Of a DNA stretch of 6,254 nt, positions 1 to 5,596 are shown piece by piece (within the stretch, counting starts at the first letter, position 1; every line of letters starts with the position of its first letter). The stretch covers positions 1 to 6,254 of the forward strand of contig JAGBAU010000078.1 in NCBI GenBank assembly GCA_017938785.1, in the 5' to 3' direction. The position numbers and the translations under genes were made by a program. This DNA comes from Clostridia bacterium. GTDB taxonomy: Bacteria; Bacillota_A; Clostridia; Christensenellales; Aristaeellaceae. The notes beneath the pieces were generated by a model that searched no databases, was not told the DNA's origin, and saw only the letters and a program-made list of their open reading frames with translations.

Positions 1-51
1 CAGTCCCAGACGGACGAGGTATTCATCGTCCACAATCAGCACTTTCTTCAA
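1..51 (-). CDS. Response regulator, N-terminus only (YesN/AraC-type likely), cut by window edge
   Basis: Read on the minus strand, the first 17 codons give (M/L)KKVLIVDDEYLVRLGL. This is the start of a CheY-like receiver domain: a hydrophobic beta-1 strand (VLIV) followed by the acidic pair D8-D9 and E10 that bind magnesium in this family. The phosphoacceptor aspartate would lie beyond the window. The segment VDDEYLVRLGL closely resembles the start of YesN-type regulators, which carry a C-terminal AraC-type DNA-binding domain and pair with YesM-type kinases; the output domain itself is not visible here. The start chosen is TTG (49-51), because an SD-like AAAGGAAGG lies at 61-69 on the minus strand, 9 nt upstream, and no ATG is in frame between. 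The gene is divergent from the kinase gene. It is probably the kinase's partner and may control the importer genes; both points are inference from position. Confidence 0.85.
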   Translation of the reverse strand, partial: MKKVLIVDDEYLVRLGL

Positions 52-66
52 ATTTCTTCGCCTTCC

Positions 67-95
67 TTTACACAAATCTACGAATATGCTAAAAT
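67..95 (+). promoter_or_regulatory. Extended -10 promoter for the histidine kinase gene
   Basis: The -35 TTTACA (67-72), a 17-bp spacer and the -10 TAAAAT (90-95) preceded by TGC (87-89) form a sigma-A-type promoter. Transcription would begin near 102, leaving a leader of about 37 nt. The -35 overlaps the SD sequence of the divergent regulator gene (61-69). The -10 overlaps the minus-strand -10 by two base pairs (94-95), so the two promoters probably cannot be occupied by polymerase at the same time. Confidence 0.7.
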
Positions 96-104
96 TATAG
101 CATA
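85..104. repeat. 7-bp inverted repeat formed by two facing extended -10 elements
   Basis: TATGCTA (85-91) and TAGCATA (98-104) are perfect inverted copies around a 6-bp AT centre. Each arm is the upstream part of an extended -10 motif (TATGCTAAAAT on plus, TATGCTATAAT on minus). The symmetry can therefore be explained by the two promoters alone, but it could also be a binding site for a dimeric regulator. Confidence 0.75.
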
Positions 105-122
105 ATGGGAATGTAAATTCAA
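94..122 (-). promoter_or_regulatory. Extended -10 promoter for the response regulator gene
   Basis: On the minus strand there is a -35 TTGAAT (122-117), a 17-bp spacer, and a perfect -10 TATAAT (99-94) preceded by TGC, which makes an extended -10. Transcription would begin near position 87, giving a leader of about 36 nt before the TTG start. The -35 box touches the upstream edge of the kinase gene's SD sequence (121-128). Confidence 0.7.
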
Positions 123-138
123 GGAGGGACTGCCGGAA

Positions 139-1884
139 ATGCGCTCTGTTCGAATCAAGATAGCCCTGAGCATGTTCCTGATTTCCATGCTGGCAATGAT
201 AGCGGTGCTCTTTACCGTGCACCAGCCCAGTCTGGAGGCGTTGCGCAGCAATGAAATCCATTATAATGTTGAGGCAACGGGACAGACGAAATATACTTTC
301 TCTTACCTGTTCGATTCCGTACATAAAACCGTGCGCCTGCTTTCCAACAACACGGTCGTTCACTCCGCCCTTTATGCCACGGCAGATACGCCGGAGGAGC
401 AGGCAGTTCAGACCTGCGCAGAGCTTTCCGAAATGCTCAGCTCCGTTATCTATCCCACGGAAGCAATTGCTGCTGTGCATATCATTGGAGATGCAGACTG
501 GAAATTCTTTTCTTCCGAGCCTGGCGTGAATGAACAGGTTTTGCGCCAAACCTGCGATGCGTTACTGAATGATGCGCAAAGCCGCAAGTCCTACGCCTTT
601 ACCGATGTTGTAAACATGGACTATGGCGCGGGCAAGCGGCAGCGGGTGGTGCAGTACATTACCCCGATCAACAAGCTGGCCAACGCAGGCCGGCTGGGTT
701 ATATTGTGGTAGATATTGACTGTGTAATCCTGGAGGAAACCTTCCTCTTTGCATCCTATAAGAGCGATGACATGGCCATGATCACCCAGCAGAGCGGCAA
801 CATCCTGTTCAATTTTCCCAAGACAGCCGGTATGGAAAGCGTGCTGCGGGATTATCCTCAGCTGCTGACCGAAACGGAATGTATTATCGACGGCAAAGTC
901 TTCGGTGCGGAAATGCTTATTGTTTCCGATACCATTGATTATACCGGCTGGCGCATCATCCGCCTGATTCCCATTTCCAGCATCACGAAGGATACCCAGT
1001 CCATCGCCTCCCTGATGATGAAAATTGCGGCCATCTTCCTGGTGGTGAGCCTTGCAATCAGCCTGTGGATTTCCGGCATACTTACCCGCCCGGTCAAGAA
1101 GCTGGCGAAGGCTTTCCAGCAGGCGGAAAATGGGGATATGGATGTGCGCGTGCAGATCAGCACCCGGGATGAAATGGGAATGCTGGGCAACGCCTTCAAT
1201 TCCATGATGTACAAGCTGAACCACTATTTTAACCGTGAGCTGGAGATGCAGAAAAAGAAGTCCGACATGGAGCTGGAGGTGCTGGAATCCCAGATCAATC
1301 CGCATTTTCTGTATAACACGCTGGATTCCATCCGCTGGCTGGCGGTGCTTCAGAATGTGGATAATATTGCCCGAATGACGGCGGCGCTGATCTCCCTGCT
1401 GCGCTACAACCTGTCCAAGGATGGCCCGGTGGTGACGCTGAAACAGGAGCTGGAAAGCGTAGAAGCCTATATGCTGGTGCAGCAGTACCGCTACGGCACG
1501 GGGCTTGAATTGACCCATGATCTCGCTGCGGAAACAGCCGGACTGGAAATGCCCCGCTTCTTGCTGCAGCCATTGGTGGAAAACTGCATCCTCCATGCCT
1601 ATGGTCAGATGGATGAAATCGGCAGGATACATATTGAATCGGAAATCAAGGGAGGACAGCTGCTTATTCGTGTGATTGATGCGGGCTGCGGCATGGGCGG
1701 CGATTCTGATTTTGAAACCCGTCCGGGAACGAAAGGTACGCGCTTTAAGAACATCGGCATCACCAACATCCGTGAACGCATACGCCTCTACTGCGGCGAA
1801 GCCTATGGCCTGAAATACCGTCCTGCCGCGGGAGGCGGCACCATAGCGGAAATCAACCTGCCTGTTAAGCACCGACAGACCTGA
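139..1884 (+). CDS. Sensor histidine kinase, YesM type (HPK7-like)
   Basis: Membrane kinase of a two-component system, expected to autophosphorylate on histidine and pass phosphate to a response regulator. The 581 residues show: membrane segment 1 at about 7-27; a large extracellular region at about 28-290, whose size and position fit a double Cache (dCACHE) sensor domain; membrane segment 2 at about 293-314; a HAMP linker at about 315-368 (LTRPVKKL at its start); a charged helix; the His_kinase motif with H389 in QINPHFLYNTLDSIRW; then a HATPase_c domain with N-box QPLVENCILHA (E481, N482, H486), G1 box DAGCGMGG (D514, G516, G518) and a G2-like NIGITNIRERI near 538-548. The G1 box has Ala where Asn is usual, but the ATP-binding Asp and glycines remain. 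The ATG start has SD AAGGAGGG (121-128) 10 nt upstream. The partner regulator gene is divergent rather than downstream. The ligand is unknown. Confidence 0.95.
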   Translation: MRSVRIKIALSMFLISMLAMIAVLFTVHQPSLEALRSNEIHYNVEATGQTKYTFSYLFDSVHKTVRLLSNNTVVHSALYATADTPEEQAVQTCAELSEMLSSVIYPTEAIAAVHIIGDADWKFFSSEPGVNEQVLRQTCDALLNDAQSRKSYAFTDVVNMDYGAGKRQRVVQYITPINKLANAGRLGYIVVDIDCVILEETFLFASYKSDDMAMITQQSGNILFNFPKTAGMESVLRDYPQLLTETECIIDGKVFGAEMLIVSDTIDYTGWRIIRLIPISSITKDTQSIASLMMKIAAIFLVVSLAISLWISGILTRPVKKLAKAFQQAENGDMDVRVQISTRDEMGMLGNAFNSMMYKLNHYFNRELEMQKKKSDMELEVLESQINPHFLYNTLDSIRWLAVLQNVDNIARMTAALISLLRYNLSKDGPVVTLKQELESVEAYMLVQQYRYGTGLELTHDLAAETAGLEMPRFLLQPLVENCILHAYGQMDEIGRIHIESEIKGGQLLIRVIDAGCGMGGDSDFETRPGTKGTRFKNIGITNIRERIRLYCGEAYGLKYRPAAGGGTIAEINLPVKHRQT

Positions 1885-1906
1885 GACAGGCAGCCGCATA
1901 AAGAAG

Positions 1907-1938
1907 AACAGATTTCAGGTTTTTAAAACAGATTTCAG
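1907..1938. repeat. 12-bp direct repeat, 20-bp period
   Basis: AACAGATTTCAG occurs at 1907-1918 and again at 1927-1938. The separation is 20 bp, close to two helical turns, so both copies would lie on the same face of the DNA. Tandem same-face sites are typical of AraC-type regulators, but the copies lie about 60-95 bp upstream of the -35 box at 2001, and the link is only inference. Confidence 0.6.
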
Positions 1939-1978
1939 AAAAAATTGAATATGAGTCCGAAAATGCGAAAACGTATTT

Positions 1979-2052
1979 CCTAAATTCGGAACAAATTTCA
2001 TTGAAATAACCTAAATTGCCAAGTATACTAATTATAACGAAGGCAATTTAGG
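1979..2052. repeat. Three copies of CCTAAATT around the importer promoter
   Basis: CCTAAATT is present at 1979-1986 and 2010-2017 on the plus strand, and as AATTTAGG at 2045-2052. The first two are 31 bp apart, about three helical turns. The second and third are the cores of the arms of the 17-bp inverted repeat. The pattern suggests a transcription factor with several sites, which is inference. Confidence 0.5.
2001..2029 (+). promoter_or_regulatory. Promoter for the ABC importer operon
   Basis: The -35 TTGAAA (2001-2006, five of six matches to TTGACA), a 17-bp spacer and the -10 TATACT (2024-2029, five of six matches to TATAAT) form a strong sigma-A-type promoter. Transcription would begin near 2036. 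An alternative -10, TATAAC, lies at 2033-2038 but has no equally good -35. The first gene downstream is the solute-binding protein. Confidence 0.7.
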
Positions 2053-2058
2053 TTATTT
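2004..2058. repeat. 17-bp perfect inverted repeat bracketing the importer -10 box
   Basis: The left arm (2004-2020) begins AAATAACC and ends TTGCC; the right arm (2042-2058) is its exact reverse complement, beginning GGCAATTT. The 21-bp interval contains the -10 box TATACT, itself within the 8-bp palindrome AGTATACT (2022-2029). The left arm overlaps the end of the -35 and fills the spacer; the right arm starts about six bases after the predicted transcription start. A transcript from this promoter would contain only the right arm, so the repeat cannot fold in that RNA. It is better explained as a protein-binding operator on DNA. It also lacks the GC stem and U-tract of a terminator. Confidence 0.8.
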
Positions 2059-2178
2059 GTCTAATATATGAGGTTTTTGCTTTGGTTTTTGGGTGAGCTA
2101 GCCGAGAGGGAAATTGGGGAAACACATTTTCTGGCAGAGCACCTTATGAAAACATAAATTTAAAAGGAGGCGTACCCC
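2036..2178 (+). promoter_or_regulatory. Leader of the importer operon mRNA, about 143 nt
   Basis: From the predicted start near 2036 to the ATG at 2179 the leader holds two GGTTTTTG copies (2072-2079 and 2084-2091) and a short hairpin, TTATG-AAAA-CATAA (2144-2157), four bases before the SD sequence (2162-2170). I recognise no known riboswitch class in it. The hairpin is weak and may be chance in AT-rich sequence, but it is well placed to affect ribosome access or mRNA stability. Confidence 0.35.
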
Positions 2179-3552
2179 ATGAAGAAGATCCTGGTTCTTG
2201 CACTGACGGTAGTTATGCTGCTTTCCAGCCTGAGCTTTGCAACGGCGGAAGAGTTTAACTGGAAGGCCTATGAAGGAACGACGATTCAGGTAGCATTCGT
2301 AGAACACACTACCTCCAACGCCATCGCCGGCAAGATTGAAGACTTCACCGAACTGACCGGCATCAACGTAGAATACTCCATCACCCCCGAAGCCAATTAC
2401 TTCGACAAGGTCAATGCCGCGCTGTCCACCCGCACCGGCACCCTGGACCTGTTCATGTCCGGCGCATATCAGCTGTGGGACTATTCCGCAGCAGGCTATG
2501 TTGAGGATCTGACTCCCTGGCTGGATAACACCATGCCGGATTACGACTTTGAGGACCTGGTACAGTCCGCAGTCAACGCCCTGAAGTGGGACGGCGTTCC
2601 CGGCCATCCCGTAGGCGAAGGCGCTCAGCTGGGCCTGCCGCTCTGCTTCGAGCTCTACTCCCTGGCTTACAACAAGCGTGCCTTCGAGGAGAAGGGCCTT
2701 GAGGTTCCTACCACCTATGAAGAGCTGCTGGAAGTCTGCGATGCTCTGAAGGAGTGGAACGGCCCCGGCTCCTATGCTCTGGCCATCCGCGGCGCCCGTG
2801 ACTGGGGCACCATCCATCCCGGCTATATGTCCACCTTCACCAACTTCGGCGCCAAGGATTTCGAGATTGTTGACAACAAGCTGGTCTCCCGCCTTGACAG
2901 CGAAGAAGCCATCGCAATGACCGAATTCTGGGTAGACGTTATTGAGCGCGGCGGCGCACCTTCCTGGTCCAAGTACACCTGGTATGAGGCCGGTGCAGAC
3001 CTTGGCGCAGGCAAGGCCGCGATGCTCTTCGATGCTGACAACAACGGCATCACCCAGAACTGGATTAAGGACGGCGTTCCCGCTTCCGCAGAAGCCGGCA
3101 ACATCGCATGGGCCGTAATGCCCGTTGCTAAGGAAGGCGACACTCCCTATTCCAACTACTGGACCTGGTCCATGGCTATGAACGCCAACTCCGACGCCAA
3201 GGAGGCTGCATGGCTGTTCCTGCAGTACTTCACCAGCAAGGAATTCGCTTCCTACGCATCCATCACCGAGTACAACATGGACCCGATCCGCACCTCCGTT
3301 TGGGAAGATCCGGCCTTCCTCGAGAAGATGGAACAGCATGAAGGCTACATCGACACCTTCAACGCCACCATCGGATCCACCTCCATTCTCTTCACTCCCC
3401 AGCCCGAGTTCTTCGTAACTACCACTGAATGGGCTGCAACCCTGCAGGATATCGTAATGGGTGAGTATGAGACCGTTGAGGAAGCCATGAAGACTCTGGC
3501 TGAAAAGGTCAACGAGGCTGTTGAATACATCGACCTGAGCGACTACGAATAA
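2179..3552 (+). CDS. Extracellular solute-binding protein, family 1 (carbohydrate/polyol ABC importer)
   Basis: Substrate-capturing component of the importer encoded downstream. The 457-residue precursor starts with a Sec signal peptide: basic MKK, a hydrophobic core at about 4-20, and an A-x-A site (A21-T22-A23) predicting cleavage before E24. There is no lipobox cysteine, which is unusual for a Gram-positive binding protein. The mature part shows family 1 patterns: early strand TIQVAFVEH, helix GKIEDFTELTGINVEY, D90-L-F-M-S-G, the hinge-region segment GLPLCFELYSLAYNKRAFEEKGLEVPTTYEEL (residues 152-183, shown here in part: P154, Y160, Y164, N165), and the late segment TWSMAMNANSDAKEAAW. The protein is rich in Trp, Tyr and acidic residues, as is common for sugar binders; the ligand cannot be named. 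Codons such as TTC, AAC, TCC and GGC are strongly preferred, suggesting high expression. SD AAAAGGAGG lies 8 nt upstream. A terminator-like hairpin follows. Confidence 0.93.
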   Translation: MKKILVLALTVVMLLSSLSFATAEEFNWKAYEGTTIQVAFVEHTTSNAIAGKIEDFTELTGINVEYSITPEANYFDKVNAALSTRTGTLDLFMSGAYQLWDYSAAGYVEDLTPWLDNTMPDYDFEDLVQSAVNALKWDGVPGHPVGEGAQLGLPLCFELYSLAYNKRAFEEKGLEVPTTYEELLEVCDALKEWNGPGSYALAIRGARDWGTIHPGYMSTFTNFGAKDFEIVDNKLVSRLDSEEAIAMTEFWVDVIERGGAPSWSKYTWYEAGADLGAGKAAMLFDADNNGITQNWIKDGVPASAEAGNIAWAVMPVAKEGDTPYSNYWTWSMAMNANSDAKEAAWLFLQYFTSKEFASYASITEYNMDPIRTSVWEDPAFLEKMEQHEGYIDTFNATIGSTSILFTPQPEFFVTTTEWAATLQDIVMGEYETVEEAMKTLAEKVNEAVEYIDLSDYE

Positions 3553-3562
3553 GCCCCAACCC

Positions 3563-3582
3563 TCTGAGCTTGTCTGAGCTCA
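3563..3582. repeat. Short direct repeat with possible small hairpin after the binding-protein gene
   Basis: TCTGAGCT occurs at 3563-3570 and 3573-3580. The same bases also allow a 6-bp stem, TGAGCT (3565-3570) with AGCTCA (3577-3582), around a 6-nt loop. It lies 12 nt after the stop codon and just upstream of the larger hairpin. Any role, for example protecting the mRNA 3' end, is inference. Confidence 0.4.
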
Positions 3583-3593
3583 AAGAACCTACC

Positions 3594-3630
3594 CCGCGCC
3601 TGTCCTGCCCCAGGGCAGGCGCGGTTTTCT
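3594..3630 (+). terminator. Intrinsic terminator or attenuating hairpin between binding protein and permease genes
   Basis: Bases 3594-3607 pair with 3611-3624 to form a 14-bp stem with a single G-U pair (3603/3615) and a CCC triloop, followed by TTTTCT (3625-3630). The stem is very GC-rich (begins CCGCGCCTG). It fits a Rho-independent terminator. Because the permease genes downstream have no obvious strong promoter of their own, partial termination here would give much more binding protein than permease, as known for many importer operons such as malE-malF. Confidence 0.85.
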
Positions 3631-3759
3631 CAGTATCTAAGCGCAGATAAACGAAAGAGCGTTATCGCGTTTTACACCATGGAAAGGGCGAGGAGAATCG
3701 ATTCGAAAGCCCCGTAATCCCGGTGCCGTATCCCACTTTGAAACTAGGAGGCCGCCTGC
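3631..3759. other. Spacer between terminator and first permease gene
   Basis: About 130 bases without a gene. A possible weak promoter is TTTACA (3671-3676) with GAGAAT (3693-3698), 16-bp spacing, but the -10 is poor. A 10-bp perfect palindrome GAATCGATTC sits at 3695-3704, overlapping that -10. A 12-codon ORF beginning at ATG 3679 has no ribosome binding site. The SD TAGGAGG (3745-3751) belongs to the permease gene. Confidence 0.4.
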
Positions 3760-4695
3760 ATGAGCAAGCTGAATCAGCGGTCCGGTGCGAATAAGGAGAT
3801 CAATTACAACGAAGTTCCTGCCGCGATCCGGCGCCGCCCCTACTATGTTGTCCTTCCCGGCCTGATCATCCTGATCGGCATCATGATCCCGTTTGTCACG
3901 GCGATCGCCCTGTCCTTCACCAATTATTCCTTTAAGCTGCCCACCACAAAGTTTGTTTTCCTGAAGAACTGGATCAACCTGTTTACCAACGAAGATTTTT
4001 ACCACGCGCTGAGCGTCACACTGCGCTATGCCATCTACTGTACCGGCGTTCAGATGATTCTGGGCAGTATCGTGGCTTTCCTGCTGAAAAATGACAATCC
4101 GTTCAACCGTGTGCTGAAGGTACTTTTCACCTTCCCGTTGATGGTGGCCCCGGCCATCGCCGTGCTGGTCTGGCAGCTGATGACCTCCAATTCCGTCGGC
4201 GTGCTAGAAAAGCTGCTCAACCTGCTGGGTGTGTACAACTTCCCATGGGCGGCGTCCAACAAGACGGCGATGTTCACCGTCGTGCTGATCGACACATGGG
4301 TCAATATGCCCTTCGTCATCCTGCTGGTGCAGGCGGGTATTCAGTCCCTGCCCAAATCGCCCTTTGAGGCGGCGCAGGTGGACGGTGCGGGCGCATGGTT
4401 CACCTTCAAAACCCTCACTTTCCCGCTGCTCAAGCCCTTCATGTATATCGCGCTGCTGTTCCGTCTGATGGCTTCCCTGCAGGAATTCGGAATCATTTTC
4501 GCGCTTACCAAGGGAGGACCGGGCAACACGCTGATGAACATATCCCTCACAAGCTATATCACCGGCTTTACTTACCAAACCTTGGGCAAGGCCCTGCCTT
4601 ATCTGCTGGTGCTGTGGTTTATTGTAAATGTATCTGCGAAGTTCATCGTCAAGCGCCAGCGCCAGCTCACCATGCAGGCCGCAGGCCGTGAATAA
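3760..4695 (+). CDS. ABC importer permease, MalF/UgpA type
   Basis: First transmembrane subunit of the importer; it forms half of the substrate channel in the cytoplasmic membrane and docks on the ATPase. The 311 residues contain about six membrane segments, at roughly 29-53, 86-109, 121-143, 168-192, 223-248 and 276-297. The cytoplasmic EAA loop, which contacts the ATPase, is clear: E203-A-A-Q-V-D208-G209-A, running to FPLLKP (221-226). The segment ALTKGGPGNTL (248-258) is typical of MalF-type permeases of sugar importers. The basic N-terminal region of about 28 residues is cytoplasmic; there is no long MalF-like periplasmic loop. SD TAGGAGG (3745-3751) lies 8 nt before the ATG. The next permease gene follows after 18 nt, so the two are co-transcribed. 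Confidence 0.93.
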   Translation: MSKLNQRSGANKEINYNEVPAAIRRRPYYVVLPGLIILIGIMIPFVTAIALSFTNYSFKLPTTKFVFLKNWINLFTNEDFYHALSVTLRYAIYCTGVQMILGSIVAFLLKNDNPFNRVLKVLFTFPLMVAPAIAVLVWQLMTSNSVGVLEKLLNLLGVYNFPWAASNKTAMFTVVLIDTWVNMPFVILLVQAGIQSLPKSPFEAAQVDGAGAWFTFKTLTFPLLKPFMYIALLFRLMASLQEFGIIFALTKGGPGNTLMNISLTSYITGFTYQTLGKALPYLLVLWFIVNVSAKFIVKRQRQLTMQAAGRE

Positions 4696-4713
4696 AAGGA
4701 AGGAGGAGAGAGC

Positions 4714-5583
4714 ATGAGTCAGTCTACGGACATCCGGAAGGCGCAAAGCGCCGCTGCACAGCGCAAATCCCTCCAACGTATCGGCTTCATCGGCCGCAAC
4801 CTTGCACTGATCTGCTTCGCAATCTTTGCGCTGTTTCCTATCATCTGGATGATTACCTGTACATTCAAGTCCGACGCGGAGATGTACAACACGGTGTTCA
4901 ACTTTACCCCCACGCTGTACAACTATAAGGAAGTTCTGGTCGGTACGGACTACTTCAAGGCCTTCTTCCAGAACCTGATCGTCGCTGGCGGCGCCGTGCT
5001 GGTCACCATGATTGCCGGCATTCCCGCAGCTTACGGCCTTGCACGCTACAACTTCAAGAATAAGGAAGACATTGCCTTCCAGATTCTTTCCTTCAAGTTC
5101 GCGCCGGAGATCCTGGTCATCCTGCCGGTATTCCTGATCTTCCAGAAGATCGGCCTGTACGATACCTACTTCGGCCTGATCTGGGTCTACCAGCTGATCA
5201 CTATGCCGCTGGTCATCTGGGTTGTCCGCGGCTACTTCGAGGATATATCCGTGGAGATCGAGCAGGCGGCCCAGCTGGACGGCTACCGCTGGTATGAGAT
5301 CTTCCTGAAGGTGCTGCTGCCGCTGGTTAAGCCCGGCCTTGTGGCTTCCGGCCTGCTGGCTTTCATTTACGCATGGAACAGCTTCACTTTCCCGCTGATC
5401 CTCTCCGGCTTCAAAATCCAGACCATTACCATCACTTCTCTGCGCTACATTGCTTCCGACAGCGTGCACTACGGCCAGGTTGCCGTTGCCGCCACGGTTG
5501 CCATCATCCCTGAAATTATCGCCTGCCTGTTCATCCAGAAGCATCTGGTTCGTGGATTGAGCTTCGGCGCAGTCAAGGGTTAA
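4714..5583 (+). CDS. ABC importer permease, MalG/UgpE type
   Basis: Second transmembrane subunit, expected to form a heterodimer with the preceding permease. Of 289 residues, membrane segments are seen at about 29-52, 85-110, 121-143, 150-170, 206-230 and 257-276. The EAA loop reads E183-Q-A-A-Q-L-D189-G190 and continues to LLPLVKPG (201-208). The family's C-terminal tail is present as LVRGLSFGAVKG (278-289); in MalG-type permeases a tail of this kind ends close to the ATPases. The first 28 residues are basic, Gln/Ser/Ala-rich and cytoplasmic. SD AGGAGG (4701-4706) is 7 nt from the ATG. The downstream ATPase gene starts only 13 nt after this stop codon, giving a tight permease-permease-ATPase cluster. 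Confidence 0.93.
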   Translation: MSQSTDIRKAQSAAAQRKSLQRIGFIGRNLALICFAIFALFPIIWMITCTFKSDAEMYNTVFNFTPTLYNYKEVLVGTDYFKAFFQNLIVAGGAVLVTMIAGIPAAYGLARYNFKNKEDIAFQILSFKFAPEILVILPVFLIFQKIGLYDTYFGLIWVYQLITMPLVIWVVRGYFEDISVEIEQAAQLDGYRWYEIFLKVLLPLVKPGLVASGLLAFIYAWNSFTFPLILSGFKIQTITITSLRYIASDSVHYGQVAVAATVAIIPEIIACLFIQKHLVRGLSFGAVKG

Positions 5584-5596
5584 GGGAGGTTCACCT

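Larger units (their letters stand above)
1885..2178. other. Intergenic regulatory region between kinase and binding-protein genes
   Basis: These 294 bases contain no credible gene. They are much richer in A+T than the flanking coding DNA. From left to right they hold a 12-bp direct repeat, three copies of CCTAAATT, a good plus-strand promoter inside a 17-bp perfect inverted repeat, a leader of about 140 nt, and the SD sequence AAAAGGAGG (2162-2170), 8 nt before the ATG of the binding-protein gene. No convincing intrinsic terminator follows the kinase gene, so some read-through into the importer genes is possible. Confidence 0.7.

Noticed and set aside
562..1899. Long minus-strand ORF (445 codons) opposite the kinase gene
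   Set aside because: Its translation has no recognisable domain and is rich in His, Gln and Gly in the way of antisense shadows. It lies wholly over a gene with intact, well-ordered kinase motifs.
1877..1924. Possible terminator after the kinase gene (ACCTGA at 1879-1884 with TCAGGT at 1915-1920, then TTTT)
   Set aside because: The stem is short, needs two G-U pairs to reach 10 bp, has a loop of about 26 nt, and its U-run is partly used in the stem. It is too weak to call.
1964..1980. Possible catabolite-response (cre) site around GCGAAAACGTATTTC
   Set aside because: The central CG is at the wrong distance from the TG expected by the cre consensus, and the two halves are not symmetric around it.
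2031..2036. Minus-strand TATAAT in the importer promoter as an antisense promoter
   Set aside because: The positions 17-18 bp upstream on that strand read CAAATA or ACAAAT, poor -35 boxes, and there is no extended -10.
2004..2058. Inverted repeat considered as a Rho-independent terminator of the kinase gene
   Set aside because: The stem is AT-rich, the loop is 21 nt, and the sequence after it (GTCTAATATATG) is not a U-tract. A good promoter lies inside it.
2098..3339. Long minus-strand ORF (413 codons) opposite the binding-protein gene
   Set aside because: The strong C-ending codon bias of the binding-protein gene removes stop codons from the opposite strand. The product resembles no family, and the plus-strand gene has a signal peptide and SD.
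3679..3717. Twelve-codon ORF as a leader peptide before the permease genes
   Set aside because: It has no SD sequence, no codon pattern suggesting attenuation, and no hairpin after it.
4204..5544. Long minus-strand ORF (446 codons) opposite both permease genes
   Set aside because: It crosses two real genes and their junction and gives a low-complexity, Gln/Asp/His-rich product without motifs or a credible start.
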